Counted from the stretch's first letter, positions 34,017 through 42,465 are shown. The stretch is DNA of 64,000 bases from Chloroflexi bacterium HGW-Chloroflexi-10 (GCA_002840755.1 PHBZ01000001.1:327527-391526), one strand, 5' to 3'. Notes: a model not told the origin generated them from the sequence alone. Numbers and translations are program-made.

Positions 34017-34892
34017 ATGAAGCCAGCTCCATTTGATTACTACGCCCCCACCAGTGTTGAAGAAGCTCTTGATCGTCTGACGGAACTTGGATACTCTGGT
34101 AAGGTGCTGGCTGGCGGGCAAAGTTTAATCCCGGCCATGAATTTTCGCATGGCGCGCCCGGCAGCTCTGGTTGACCTGAACAAGGTCAAAGAATTATTTT
34201 ATATCAACCCCACCACGGATGGTGGTTTGGCTATTGGCACTATGACTCGCACGAGTACGGTTGAAGAAAGCGATATTGTGAAACAGCGCTTCCCGGTTAT
34301 TGCCGAAACTATGCCGAATATTGCCCACAAACAAATTCGTAATCGCGGCACTTTTGGCGGCGCGATAGCCCATGCCGATCCGGCTGCTCAATTACCAGCC
34401 ATTGCTTTACTGCTGCGTGCGGATCTCAAAATTCTCTCTAAAAATGGAGAACGGGTGGTAAAAGCCGAAGATTTCTTCATGGGGCCTTTTATGACCGTGT
34501 TGGAACCGGAGGAAATGTTGGCAGAAGTGATTTTTCCGCCGATGGCGCCGCGTACTGGTGGCAGCTACAAACAGATTTCCCGTCAAAAAGGCGGCTATGC
34601 TCAGGCGGCGGCGATCAGTACCGTGACTTTGGACCAGAACGATAAGGTAAAAGATGCGCGGGTGGTGTTGTTTAGTGTCGGTGAAACGGCCATTTTAACC
34701 ACCAAACCTAACCAGGTATTGGCAGGGCAAAATGTAACTGCCGCAGCCATTGAAGAAGTGGCTGCTTATATCGCCAAGAACGAATGCGACCCGGGTACCG
34801 ATATTCATGGTACAGAAGAATATCGCCGCAACCTGGTGCATGTGCTGGTGCGGCGTTCATTATCCGAAGCCGTTGAACGGGCAAAGAAGTAG
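34017..34892 (+). CDS. molybdenum hydroxylase, FAD-binding subunit
   Basis: A 291-residue medium subunit of the xanthine dehydrogenase/CO dehydrogenase family (XdhB/CoxM-like). It opens with FDYYAPTSVEEALDRL; FAD-binding loops are AGGQSLIPAMNFRMARP (about residues 32-48) and IRNRGTFGGAIAHADPAAQLPAI (about 106-128). The C-terminal domain ends with YRRNLVHVLVRRSL. It passes electrons from the iron-sulfur subunit to FAD and an acceptor. There is no inserted extra Fe-S loop of the benzoyl-CoA-reductase type. First gene of the operon, with AGGAGG upstream; the small subunit follows after nine bases. Confidence 0.93.
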   Translation: MKPAPFDYYAPTSVEEALDRLTELGYSGKVLAGGQSLIPAMNFRMARPAALVDLNKVKELFYINPTTDGGLAIGTMTRTSTVEESDIVKQRFPVIAETMPNIAHKQIRNRGTFGGAIAHADPAAQLPAIALLLRADLKILSKNGERVVKAEDFFMGPFMTVLEPEEMLAEVIFPPMAPRTGGSYKQISRQKGGYAQAAAISTVTLDQNDKVKDARVVLFSVGETAILTTKPNQVLAGQNVTAAAIEEVAAYIAKNECDPGTDIHGTEEYRRNLVHVLVRRSLSEAVERAKK

Positions 34893-34901
34893 GAGAAACC
34901 A

Positions 34902-35381
34902 ATGGCTGAAAAAGTGAAAGTATCCATAAAAGTTAATGGCACAGTCTATGAACGTGAAGTGGAACCGCGACTGTTATTAAGTGATTTCATCCGGCATGAT
35001 TTGGGTTTAACCGGTACCCATGTAGGTTGTGAACATGGGTTATGCGGTGCCTGTACCGTGTTGGTTGATGGTCATTCGGCGCGATCTTGTACACTATTTG
35101 CCGTGATGGTGGATGGCAGTGAAGTGACGACAGTTGAATCGCTGGGAACAATGGATAAAATGCACCCCTTACAGGAAGCATTTCAGGAAAAACACGCTTT
35201 ACAATGTGGTTTTTGCACCCCCGGCTTCTTGATGACCGCGGTGGAATACCTGCAAGGTAATCCAAACCCAACTGCCGAAGAGGCTCGCGAAGCAATTGAC
35301 GGCAATTTCTGCCGCTGCACTGGCTATGAAAATATCGTTGAGGCTGTGCAGTTGGCTGCCAGGAAAATGGCTTCCCACTAA
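34902..35381 (+). CDS. molybdenum hydroxylase, [2Fe-2S] subunit
   Basis: A 159-residue small subunit (XdhC/CoxS-like). The N-terminal ferredoxin-like domain has CEHGLCGACTVLVDG with the distal C near SARSC, and the C-terminal four-helix domain has CGFCTPGFLMT and CRCTGYENIVEAV, giving the eight cysteines that bind two [2Fe-2S] clusters. It carries electrons from molybdopterin to FAD. Length is normal. GGAG precedes the ATG, and the catalytic subunit gene begins 19 bases downstream. Confidence 0.95.
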   Translation: MAEKVKVSIKVNGTVYEREVEPRLLLSDFIRHDLGLTGTHVGCEHGLCGACTVLVDGHSARSCTLFAVMVDGSEVTTVESLGTMDKMHPLQEAFQEKHALQCGFCTPGFLMTAVEYLQGNPNPTAEEAREAIDGNFCRCTGYENIVEAVQLAARKMASH

Positions 35382-35400
35382 CAGCAAAGAGAGGTTAATT

Positions 35401-37749
35401 GTGACTGAGTCAACTATTTCTAAATCTTTTAAACGGAATGAAGACCCCCGTTTATTGACCGGAAATTCCACCTATATTGATGATATTGAGATTGCCGGTA
35501 TGTTACATGTTGCGATTAAACGCAGCGATTATGCGCATGCGCGTATCATTAAAATTGATGTGGAAGAAGCGCGCAAACTCCCTGGCGTGGTTGCCGTATA
35601 CACAGCGGAAGACCTGGGTGATTATTGGAGACCCGGTCCTCTGCAGGTGCCACCGCCAACTGCAATTAAAGGCGCTAAGTTTAACGCCCGTCCCTTGGAA
35701 TGTATAGCCAAACATAAAATCCGTTTTTCCGGTGAGCCGGTGGCTGTGGTGGTCGCCGAAAACCGCTACATAGCAGAAGACGCGCTGGATCTGATTTCCC
35801 TGGATATTGAGCAGCTTCCCTATATTGGCGATCTGGAAAAAGCCCTGGAACCGGGTGCTGCATTGGTACATGAAGATTTAGAGTCGAATCTTGCTGCTGA
35901 TGTAGTACAGGAAGTGGGTAGCTGGGAAAAAGCTGTTTCTGAGGCAGACTCAGTGCTTAAGAAACGGATTGTTACAAACCATGTTGCCGGTGGAGCGATA
36001 GAGAATCGTGGTTTTGTTGCTCAATGGGATGAGAACTTAAATATCTTGAATTGTTGGGCAACCACTCAGGGCCCTATTCCGATGCGCAACAGCATAGCCC
36101 GCTACTTGGGTTTGCTGGAAAACCAGGTGCGCCTGATGAACCCTGCAATTGGTGGTGGATTTGGTCCCAAGATTATGTCATCTCAGATCGATGATGTCAT
36201 CATTCCCTGGATTGCCATAAAATTGAAACGGCCTATAAAATGGATAGAAGATCGCCGTGAAAATTTTCTGGGGACCACTTCAGAACGTGATCAAATCCAT
36301 TATGCTGAAATTGCTTATAAGAAAGATGGAACCATTTTAGGAGTTAAGGATGTGTTCTACCATAATACCGGCGCTTATGATCCTTACGGTATGACTATTC
36401 CGCTTAACACCCAAACACATACGATCAGCAATTACAAGATCCCGAATTTCTATTCACAAATCAAGATGGTTTTCACCAACCAGATGGTGGTTACCCCGGT
36501 GCGCGGCGCAGGTCGTTCGCATGGCATATTTGTAATGGAAAGACTCATGGATGCGGTAGCCAAAGAAACAGGATTAGATCCGGTGGAAATTCGGCGCAAG
36601 AATATGTTGCGGGCAGAAGATATGCCATATCGCACGGGTGTAATTGGCCAGGATTTTGTTGAAAATGTATTGGATAGTGGAGATTATCCGGCTGCCTTAG
36701 AAAAAACGTTCGAAGCCATTGAATACGAGAAATTTAAGCAAGAAATACAACCCAAACTGCGCGCTGAAGGCAAACATAAAGGGATTGGTATTGTTATGTT
36801 TACCGAAGGTACTGCGGTTGGCCCGTATGAAGGCGCTAAAGTAATGGTGGGTGTTACCGGAAAAGTGAATGTCGTATGCGCTTACAGTAACCAGGGCCAG
36901 GGACATTACACCACCTTTGCACAAATTGTTGCGAATCAGTTAGGCGTAAAGGTTACTGATGTAAATGTAGTAATCGGTGACTCTGGGCAATGGCAGTGGG
37001 GTGTTGGCGCGTTTGCCAGTCGAGGTATTACCCTGGTTGGTACTGCTATCCATCAGGCTTCGGTAAAGGTGCGCGTCAAAGCACTGGGTATAGCCAGCAA
37101 AATCCTTTCTACACCGGAAGAAGAGTTGGAACTGGAAGATGGTGTGGTGCGGGTAGCCGACATGCCCGAGAAGTTTGTCACCCTGGGCGATTTGGCCATG
37201 CAGGCCAACCCCACCCGTGGTACTGTAGAGCCGGGTATGGAACCTGGTCTTGAAGCAGCGGCTTATTATGGGCCGCCACACGGTGCTACCGGTTTTGGCT
37301 GCTTGGGAATGATCTTGGATGTTGACCCTGAAACTGCCAGAGTAAAAATTGACCGCCTGGTGATCACGGATGACTGTGGTACCCCGGTTAACCCGATGAT
37401 TGTGGATGGTCAGATCCACGGTGGTTTGCAAATGGGTATTGGCGAAGCGTTTTATGAGAACTTGGTATATGATGAATATGGTCAGTTATTAACTGCATCC
37501 TTTATGGATTACCTTTTCCCGCAGGCCTCGGATATGCCTGCTAAATTTGAAATCAAACACATGGTTACACCATCTCCCTTAAATCCTTTGGGCATTAAAG
37601 GCATTGGTGAAGCTGGCGCGATTTGTGTAATGCCTTGTTTTATGCAGGCGCTTGAAGATGCACTATATGAGAATGAGTTGTCTATTACTCAATCGTTCAT
37701 GAGCCCAAGCAAGTTGTTCCACTACGTTCAATCAGCTAAAAACGCCTAA
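35401..37749 (+). CDS. molybdenum hydroxylase, molybdopterin-binding catalytic subunit
   Basis: A 782-residue large subunit of the xanthine dehydrogenase family. An N-terminal a/b hammerhead domain (RNEDPRLLTGNSTYIDDI) is followed by molybdopterin-binding parts with AIGGGFGPK, PVRGAGRSHGIFVMERLMDAVA and the catalytic-glutamate segment GIKGIGEAGAICV near the C-terminus. It lacks the AYRCSFR loop of Mo-Cu CO dehydrogenase, so it should hydroxylate a heterocycle or aldehyde and not oxidise CO. The GTG at 35401 follows GAGAGG; a longer upstream frame overlaps the small subunit and is rejected. Given the uracil-type permease nearby, a pyrimidine is a plausible substrate. Confidence 0.92.
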   Translation: MTESTISKSFKRNEDPRLLTGNSTYIDDIEIAGMLHVAIKRSDYAHARIIKIDVEEARKLPGVVAVYTAEDLGDYWRPGPLQVPPPTAIKGAKFNARPLECIAKHKIRFSGEPVAVVVAENRYIAEDALDLISLDIEQLPYIGDLEKALEPGAALVHEDLESNLAADVVQEVGSWEKAVSEADSVLKKRIVTNHVAGGAIENRGFVAQWDENLNILNCWATTQGPIPMRNSIARYLGLLENQVRLMNPAIGGGFGPKIMSSQIDDVIIPWIAIKLKRPIKWIEDRRENFLGTTSERDQIHYAEIAYKKDGTILGVKDVFYHNTGAYDPYGMTIPLNTQTHTISNYKIPNFYSQIKMVFTNQMVVTPVRGAGRSHGIFVMERLMDAVAKETGLDPVEIRRKNMLRAEDMPYRTGVIGQDFVENVLDSGDYPAALEKTFEAIEYEKFKQEIQPKLRAEGKHKGIGIVMFTEGTAVGPYEGAKVMVGVTGKVNVVCAYSNQGQGHYTTFAQIVANQLGVKVTDVNVVIGDSGQWQWGVGAFASRGITLVGTAIHQASVKVRVKALGIASKILSTPEEELELEDGVVRVADMPEKFVTLGDLAMQANPTRGTVEPGMEPGLEAAAYYGPPHGATGFGCLGMILDVDPETARVKIDRLVITDDCGTPVNPMIVDGQIHGGLQMGIGEAFYENLVYDEYGQLLTASFMDYLFPQASDMPAKFEIKHMVTPSPLNPLGIKGIGEAGAICVMPCFMQALEDALYENELSITQSFMSPSKLFHYVQSAKNA

Positions 37750-37761
37750 GCGTTTTTAGCT
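37734..37761 (+). terminator. perfect hairpin spanning the stop codon of the catalytic subunit gene
   Basis: A 12-base-pair stem AGCTAAAAACGC/GCGTTTTTAGCT with a CTAA loop that contains the TAA stop. A T-rich stretch follows weakly. It may reduce read-through into the CoxG-like gene or protect the 3' end. Confidence 0.6.
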
Positions 37762-37807
37762 ACTTTTAAATTAAATTACTATACAATTATTGGAGGAAGT
37801 AAAAAAA

Positions 37808-38443
37808 ATGAAAATTGAAGGCACTCACAACTTTATTGGTCCCCGAGAAGCCGTATGGGATATGTTTTATGATCCCCAAGTGTTAGCCAGCGCTTTGCCT
37901 GGTGCACAAAAAATGGACATGGTGAACGAAAACGAATACAAATTCGATATGAATGTGCGCGTCGGCCCCGTTTCCGGTGCATTTTCAGGCGAAATGCAGT
38001 TAGAAAATGTAGTCAAACCCACCAGCCTGACCTTAAAAGGCGGCGGCAAGGGCGCTCCCGGGTTCCTGAATGGGATTGGGAATGTTAAATTTGACGAACA
38101 AGAAGATGGTACTACATTGATGTCCTATGAAGGGGAAGTCAATATTGGTGGTGCATTGGCCAGTGTCGGTCAGCGTATGATCGACAGTGTGGCCAAGAGT
38201 ATGATTCGTTCCGGTTTTGCAACACTGGACGCAGCTTTAGCTGCGCGTTTGGAAGCCAAAGCTACCGGTACGGAAGTGGATTTCAAGGCTCCAACCGAAG
38301 CAGAATTTGCAAAATCCGTAGCGAAAGACATGGTCGGGGGTTTAACCAATACAGCAGAAACCAAACTGGTTCTCTATATTATTCCCCTGGTTGTGGCATT
38401 GATTTTAGTAGCGTTCCTCCTATCCCGCTGTAGCGGTGGGTAA
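37808..38443 (+). CDS. CoxG-like SRPBCC protein with C-terminal membrane anchor
   Basis: A 211-residue protein of the CO dehydrogenase subunit G family. Residues 1-145 are the helix-grip ligand-binding fold (MKIEGTHNFIGPREAVWDMF, LPGAQKMDMVNENEYKF, GAPGFLNGIGNVKF, YEGEVNIGGALASVGQRMID); a linker leads to a C-terminal helix (about 187-208, LVLYIIPLVVALILVAFLL). In CO dehydrogenase systems CoxG tethers the enzyme to the membrane and handles quinone. Here it follows a non-CO hydroxylase and would link it to the quinone pool. I start at the ATG at 37808, nine bases after GGAGGAA. Confidence 0.88.
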   Translation: MKIEGTHNFIGPREAVWDMFYDPQVLASALPGAQKMDMVNENEYKFDMNVRVGPVSGAFSGEMQLENVVKPTSLTLKGGGKGAPGFLNGIGNVKFDEQEDGTTLMSYEGEVNIGGALASVGQRMIDSVAKSMIRSGFATLDAALAARLEAKATGTEVDFKAPTEAEFAKSVAKDMVGGLTNTAETKLVLYIIPLVVALILVAFLLSRCSGG

Positions 38444-38690
38444 ACCTCATTTTGTTGTTTATCGGCAGGTATTATTGGAGAACGTTCGGAGAAAATCCGA
38501 AAGGAGGTGTAAGGAGGCACAAATTTGAAATTTCCTTTTTATCCCATGGGCAAAGCATCGTGTAATAGGGCATCCGGGATTTAACTTATGGAGGAGAAAT
38601 CACGTGCTCAGACAATGCTTTTACCCAACCAACTCAATCCATTGATCTATAAAATCATCCTAACAATCCTTTAGAGGGAGGAAGACTCGT
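38444..38690 (+). other. structured leader upstream of the NCS2 permease gene
   Basis: No gene is supported. Two short hairpins are visible: TTCGGA/TCCGAA near 38491-38510 and ATCCC/GGGAT arms at about 38542-38580. A 28-codon open frame (38588-38674) lacks its own ribosome site. No known nucleobase riboswitch was recognised. Confidence 0.35.
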
Positions 38691-40082
38691 ATGGCAACTA
38701 GTTCGAAACTAATTGGTTATCTTCCTGATGACCGCCCCCCGTTTGGGCAAATGCTTCTGCTTGGCTTTCAACACGTCATTACTATGTTCCCTGCTACCGT
38801 TCTGTGCGCTCTGTTAATGGGTTTCCCGGTAAGCACAGTATTGACCGTCACTGGTTTTGGTACAATTGTGGCCCTGGTTGGCGCCAAATTGTCCATGGGT
38901 AAATTCATCCCCTTGTATTATGGTTCAAGCTTCAGTTATATTGCAGCAGTAACCGCTATCACTCAACCGACCTTTGGTGTGCCCGCCGATCCCGCGCTGC
39001 TCTCCATTGTGCAGGTTGGTTTTATCGCCACTGGTGTAATCAATATTATCGTTGGCTTGATCATCCGTGCTTCGGGTGGTAAGAAAGCCGTTGATATGAT
39101 TTTACCCCCTGTGGTGACCGGTTCCGTTGCTTGTACCATTGGTATTGGCCTGGGCGCTTCTGCTTTGAATATGGCTTCCGGTGTTGCTGGTGGTATTTTA
39201 ACCGGAGACTTAAAATGGTGGGCAGCTGCTCTTGTTACATTATTGGCTGCTTTCCTTTTCTCCACCTACTTACAGGGCAAAGGTTTCATCTCGATGCTCC
39301 CGATTTTGTTGGGTGCCATCGTTGGTTACCTGGTAGCAATCCCCCTGGGTTTGGTTAACTGGTCTGGCGCCTTTACTCGCAGCCTGATTACAGTACCGGC
39401 ATTTACTTTCCCGAATTTCGCCAGTGACATGACCCTCACCGTGATCTTTGGTGTGGGTATTATGGCCATCGCGACCATTCCTGAATCTACCGCCCACCTG
39501 TATCAGATCAGCTTGTATGTTGACCATTTGGCAGATGAAATGGGTCGTGAAAGATATGGTCTGAGCAAATACATCGGCCTCAACATGATGCTTGATGGTT
39601 TGAATGACCTCATCAATGGTCTCTTCGGTTCAACTGCCGGTACTAACTACGGTGAAAACAACTCCTTGATGGTCATCACCCGCAACTACTCCGGTCCGGT
39701 CCTTATTACGGCTGGTGCTATTTCCATGCTCCTCGGTTTCATCGGACCACTCGCCGACCTGGTTTCCACTATCCCAACCGCCGTCAGCGGTGGCTTGTCC
39801 ATCTACCTGTTTGGTGTCATTGGTATGCAGGGTATTGCGTTGATGATGTCTGAAAAAGTTAACCTGTTCGATCCTGCTCAGTTAGCCATCGGCGCTGTGA
39901 TCCTGATCGTCGGTATTGGCGGCAACATCGGTTTCGCTGGTGGTTTCTTGCCCATCCCGGCTCTCCAGGGCCTTTTCCCGAATGGTTGGCCGGCGATCGC
40001 GACCGCTGCTGTAGCTGGTATCTTGATGAACCTCATCTTGGTATTCTTTAAACCCCCAGTAGTGCGCGAAGCTGTTCATTAA
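38691..40082 (+). CDS. NCS2 family nucleobase permease, uracil (UraA) type
   Basis: A 463-residue proton-coupled permease with about 14 helices. Residues at the substrate site point to the pyrimidine branch: GFQHVITMFPATVL in helix 1, YYGSSFSYIAAV in helix 3, PESTAH with Glu265 and His269 (Glu241/His245 of E. coli UraA; xanthine and urate carriers have Asp at the second position), and TNYGENNSLMVITR with Glu322-Asn323 (Glu290-Asn291 of UraA; purine carriers have Gln-Asn). GAGGGAGGAAG precedes the ATG. As the last gene of the locus it most likely imports the heterocycle degraded by the upstream enzymes. Confidence 0.9.
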   Translation: MATSSKLIGYLPDDRPPFGQMLLLGFQHVITMFPATVLCALLMGFPVSTVLTVTGFGTIVALVGAKLSMGKFIPLYYGSSFSYIAAVTAITQPTFGVPADPALLSIVQVGFIATGVINIIVGLIIRASGGKKAVDMILPPVVTGSVACTIGIGLGASALNMASGVAGGILTGDLKWWAAALVTLLAAFLFSTYLQGKGFISMLPILLGAIVGYLVAIPLGLVNWSGAFTRSLITVPAFTFPNFASDMTLTVIFGVGIMAIATIPESTAHLYQISLYVDHLADEMGRERYGLSKYIGLNMMLDGLNDLINGLFGSTAGTNYGENNSLMVITRNYSGPVLITAGAISMLLGFIGPLADLVSTIPTAVSGGLSIYLFGVIGMQGIALMMSEKVNLFDPAQLAIGAVILIVGIGGNIGFAGGFLPIPALQGLFPNGWPAIATAAVAGILMNLILVFFKPPVVREAVH

Positions 40083-40148
40083 TCTTTAACATTTATTTTT
40101 GGCAGGTATGTGCGCAGTAGAGCAGGTGTGCAAACCTGTCACCTACAT

Positions 40149-40184
40149 ATACTCCCGACGTCGATGCTCTGGCGTCGGGAGTAT
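40149..40184 (+). terminator. intrinsic terminator after the NCS2 permease gene
   Basis: A 12-base-pair stem ATACTCCCGACG/CGTCGGGAGTAT with a 12-base loop, about 70 bases after the stop codon; the following sequence is A/T rich but has no long T run. Confidence 0.75.
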
Positions 40185-40230
40185 TAATAGATATTCATAG
40201 ATGCAATTATTATTTATTCAGGAGTAAGCA

Positions 40231-41091
40231 TTGATTTTAATTACCGGAGCAGCAGGCAAGACTGGCAAACAGCTTCTTCAGACATTAGTCACCCGGGGCG
40301 AATCAGTGCGCTGTTTTGTCCGAAATGCCGTTCAGCAAGATGAGCTTTTGAATTTGGGGGCGCGAGAAGTGGTACTGGGGGATTTGATGAATGCCGAGTC
40401 TGTTCAGGCCGCCTTTGCAGGTGTAAAAAGTGTGTATCATATTTGTCCGAACGTGAGTCCGGATGAAGTTAAAATAGGACGGCTTGTGATTGCTGCTGCA
40501 CAGGATAACGCTCTGGAGCGTTTTGTTTACCATTCCGTGCTGCACCCACAGGTAGAGGCTATGCCGCATCACTGGGCAAAAATGCAGGTTGAAGGGCTTA
40601 TTTTTCAATCCGGTTTGCAATACACAATTTTACAGCCAGCAGCGTATATGCAAAATGTGCATGGGTACTGGCAAAAGATGATGAGTGACGGTGTTTATGC
40701 CATTCCTTACGCGGTTACATCGCGTTCGAGTATGGTGGATTTGCGTGAGGTAGCCCAGGTCGCCGCCATGGTGTTGTGTGATTCCGGTCATGCCTATGCC
40801 ACGTATGAATTATGTGGGCTAGAATGGCTATCGGCTGTGGATATAACCGCAATTATTAGCCGGGTAACCGGAAAAGAAATCCATGCGGAACGGCTGGATC
40901 CGGTCTATTGGGAAGTTGAAGCACGCAATAGTGGTATGCGAGCATACGCTGTGGAAACACTGTTAAAAATGTTCTACTATTATGAAAACTATGATTTTAT
41001 CGGGAATGGCAATCAGCTTGGCTGGCTGCTTGGGCGTGCGCCTACCCGTTTTGAAACGTTTGTGCAGCAAATGGCTGCCGAAAAATCTTAA
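40231..41091 (+). CDS. NmrA-like NAD(P)-binding protein
   Basis: A 286-residue atypical short-chain dehydrogenase-like protein. The N-terminal MILITGAAGKTGKQLLQTLVTRG has the GxxGxxG dinucleotide loop; VRCFVRNAVQQDELLNLGAREVVLGDLMN and VYHSVLHPQVEAMPHHWAKMQVE follow the NmrA/HSCARG pattern, which lacks the canonical YxxxK tyrosine pair and often senses the NADP redox state. I start at TTG 40231, with GGAG nine bases upstream, because the frame opens straight into the first strand. Function unknown. Confidence 0.85.
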   Translation: MILITGAAGKTGKQLLQTLVTRGESVRCFVRNAVQQDELLNLGAREVVLGDLMNAESVQAAFAGVKSVYHICPNVSPDEVKIGRLVIAAAQDNALERFVYHSVLHPQVEAMPHHWAKMQVEGLIFQSGLQYTILQPAAYMQNVHGYWQKMMSDGVYAIPYAVTSRSSMVDLREVAQVAAMVLCDSGHAYATYELCGLEWLSAVDITAIISRVTGKEIHAERLDPVYWEVEARNSGMRAYAVETLLKMFYYYENYDFIGNGNQLGWLLGRAPTRFETFVQQMAAEKS

Positions 41092-41104
41092 TAAAGAGGC
41101 TATA

Positions 41105-41593
41105 ATGGAAAAAAATCGCAGCCAGCATTTTAACTATACCTATGAATCCATGCCGGTTATCTTTCACAGCCAGACCAAGAGTTTTTTTACCTATTTGGAA
41201 CGCGATGGCCTGAAATTTTTGGAATTCTGGTGGGACCACATGGGTGCGCGCCTGGATGAAGTTAAATTGGCTCCTTTTGAAGGGGTTGCTTATGAAATTC
41301 GCGAAGTGCCGGAAAAAAAATCCAAAATTGTTTTGGTTACCCTGCCAAAACCAAAAGAAGATTTTGAGGCTTATTTCATGGCGTTTGTAGAGTTGCCGGT
41401 AAAATTTTTTCCGGTGCGGCTGGGTAATACCCGTGTTTTTGTTTTGGAACGTGTGCCGGAGAAAATCAGCCTGACCGGAACCAGTCTGGCAGAAGTGACT
41501 CCCCGTGGGAATTTCTTGCGCTATCAGAATGGCCCGCAGGTAGATTTGGAAGCTTTTTATCAGATAGTTTATTCAAAACTTTGGAAGAAATAA
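41105..41593 (+). CDS. uncharacterised protein
   Basis: A 162-residue soluble protein that I do not recognise. It is rich in aromatic residues (FWWDHMG near residues 40-46), has a central LVTLPKPKEDFEAYFMAFVELPVKFFPVRLGNTRVFVLERVPE stretch of alternating strands, and ends FYQIVYSKLWKK. No signal peptide or membrane segment is seen. It begins at ATG 41105, 13 bases after the NmrA-like gene, with AAGAGG upstream, and is followed 18 bases later by a small membrane protein, so the three may be cotranscribed. Confidence 0.7.
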   Translation: MEKNRSQHFNYTYESMPVIFHSQTKSFFTYLERDGLKFLEFWWDHMGARLDEVKLAPFEGVAYEIREVPEKKSKIVLVTLPKPKEDFEAYFMAFVELPVKFFPVRLGNTRVFVLERVPEKISLTGTSLAEVTPRGNFLRYQNGPQVDLEAFYQIVYSKLWKK

Positions 41594-41611
41594 TTCGGGA
41601 GCAATTTTATT

Positions 41612-41971
41612 ATGGAATTTAAATTTGAAATCGGGTATGCAATTACCGGCCTGGCTGCTTTAATTTTTTATCTGCGTTTGGCCCAATTACGTGGAAAAAA
41701 ACGTCGTTTGGCGCGGGAAAATGCAGCAAACATTATGAAGATGCCCAAAGGAAAAAAACAAAAAGAGAAAATCCTGGAAATGGAAAAGAAAAAGAATCTG
41801 CCCAGCATGGAAATTGGCAGTTGGCCGATCGCCATAATCGCAATTGTGCTGATGTTGGCTGCTGTGGTCGTTAAATCAAACACAACGTTGGATTTACCGG
41901 CCCTGGTGGAACAATATTGGTGGGTTGGTTCTTCTCTGGGTTTTATCTTGTTTATCTTCGCTTTCAAATAA
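41612..41971 (+). CDS. small membrane protein of unknown function
   Basis: A 119-residue protein with a membrane segment near the N-terminus (GYAITGLAALIFYLRLA), a highly basic cytoplasmic stretch (RGKKRRLARENAANI and KGKKQKEKILEMEKKKN) and two further hydrophobic segments (WPIAIIAIVLMLAAVVV and WWVGSSLGFILFIFAF). No family is recognised. Position after the uncharacterised 162-residue gene suggests a shared transcript. The start ATG follows GGAGC only loosely. Confidence 0.65.
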   Translation: MEFKFEIGYAITGLAALIFYLRLAQLRGKKRRLARENAANIMKMPKGKKQKEKILEMEKKKNLPSMEIGSWPIAIIAIVLMLAAVVVKSNTTLDLPALVEQYWWVGSSLGFILFIFAFK

Positions 41972-42064
41972 GATCTATCAGTTTGTTTACAAAAAGTGTT
42001 TTTAGGGATTTGCCAAAACAGATGGTATGATTGGTTGGAAGCATAATTTCTTACCAGGATACCA

Positions 42065-42364
42065 ATGAGCAAACCTGTGATCACCTTAACCATTGAATTG
42101 ACTGGCATTGCAAAATCAATTGCCGGTCATTCTCAAGTTAAATTGGAAATATCAGCTTCAGCAACCTACCATGACGTCGTGTTTGAATTGGCCAGGTTGT
42201 ACCCTGATCTGGTTAATATTTTGATTGATGCGGACAGACGTAATTTTTTAAGTTCTAACCTCTTTATCATCAATGACGAAATGACCGATCCGGTTTTTTT
42301 GATGGAACAGCATCCCCGTAACGGTGATAAACTGACGTTGCTTTCGGTGATGACTGGCGGATGA
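42065..42364 (+). CDS. MoaD/ThiS-family sulfur carrier protein
   Basis: A 99-residue ubiquitin-like protein. The fold is indicated by TLTIELTGIAKSIAGHSQVKLEISASATYHDVVFELARLYPDL and by SNLFIINDE, and the C-terminus is VMTGG, the exposed diglycine that is adenylated and thiocarboxylated. It could supply sulfur for molybdopterin, which the hydroxylase at 34017-37749 requires, but a role in thiamin, tungsten cofactor or another pathway is equally possible because no moaE or activating enzyme is nearby. The next coding frame starts about 100 bases on. Confidence 0.8.
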   Translation: MSKPVITLTIELTGIAKSIAGHSQVKLEISASATYHDVVFELARLYPDLVNILIDADRRNFLSSNLFIINDEMTDPVFLMEQHPRNGDKLTLLSVMTGG

Positions 42365-42465
42365 TGTTGCTCGTCCAAAACACCCGCAAACCCCATTTCA
42401 TTGATACATGGTATTCAATAAAGAAATTTGTTAAACTGAGTAATCAAAAAAACCAAGGAGGAAGA

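Noticed and set aside
34017..37749. Aerobic CO dehydrogenase (CoxMSL), suggested by the adjacent CoxG-like gene
   Set aside because: The large subunit lacks the AYRCSFR loop that holds the copper-molybdenum site.
38588..38674. 28-codon frame ending just before the permease ribosome site
   Set aside because: It has no ribosome site of its own and its product is unremarkable.
40982..41104. N-terminal extension of the 162-residue protein into the NmrA-like gene
   Set aside because: It overlaps the conserved end of the upstream gene, and a ribosome site directly precedes the ATG at 41105.
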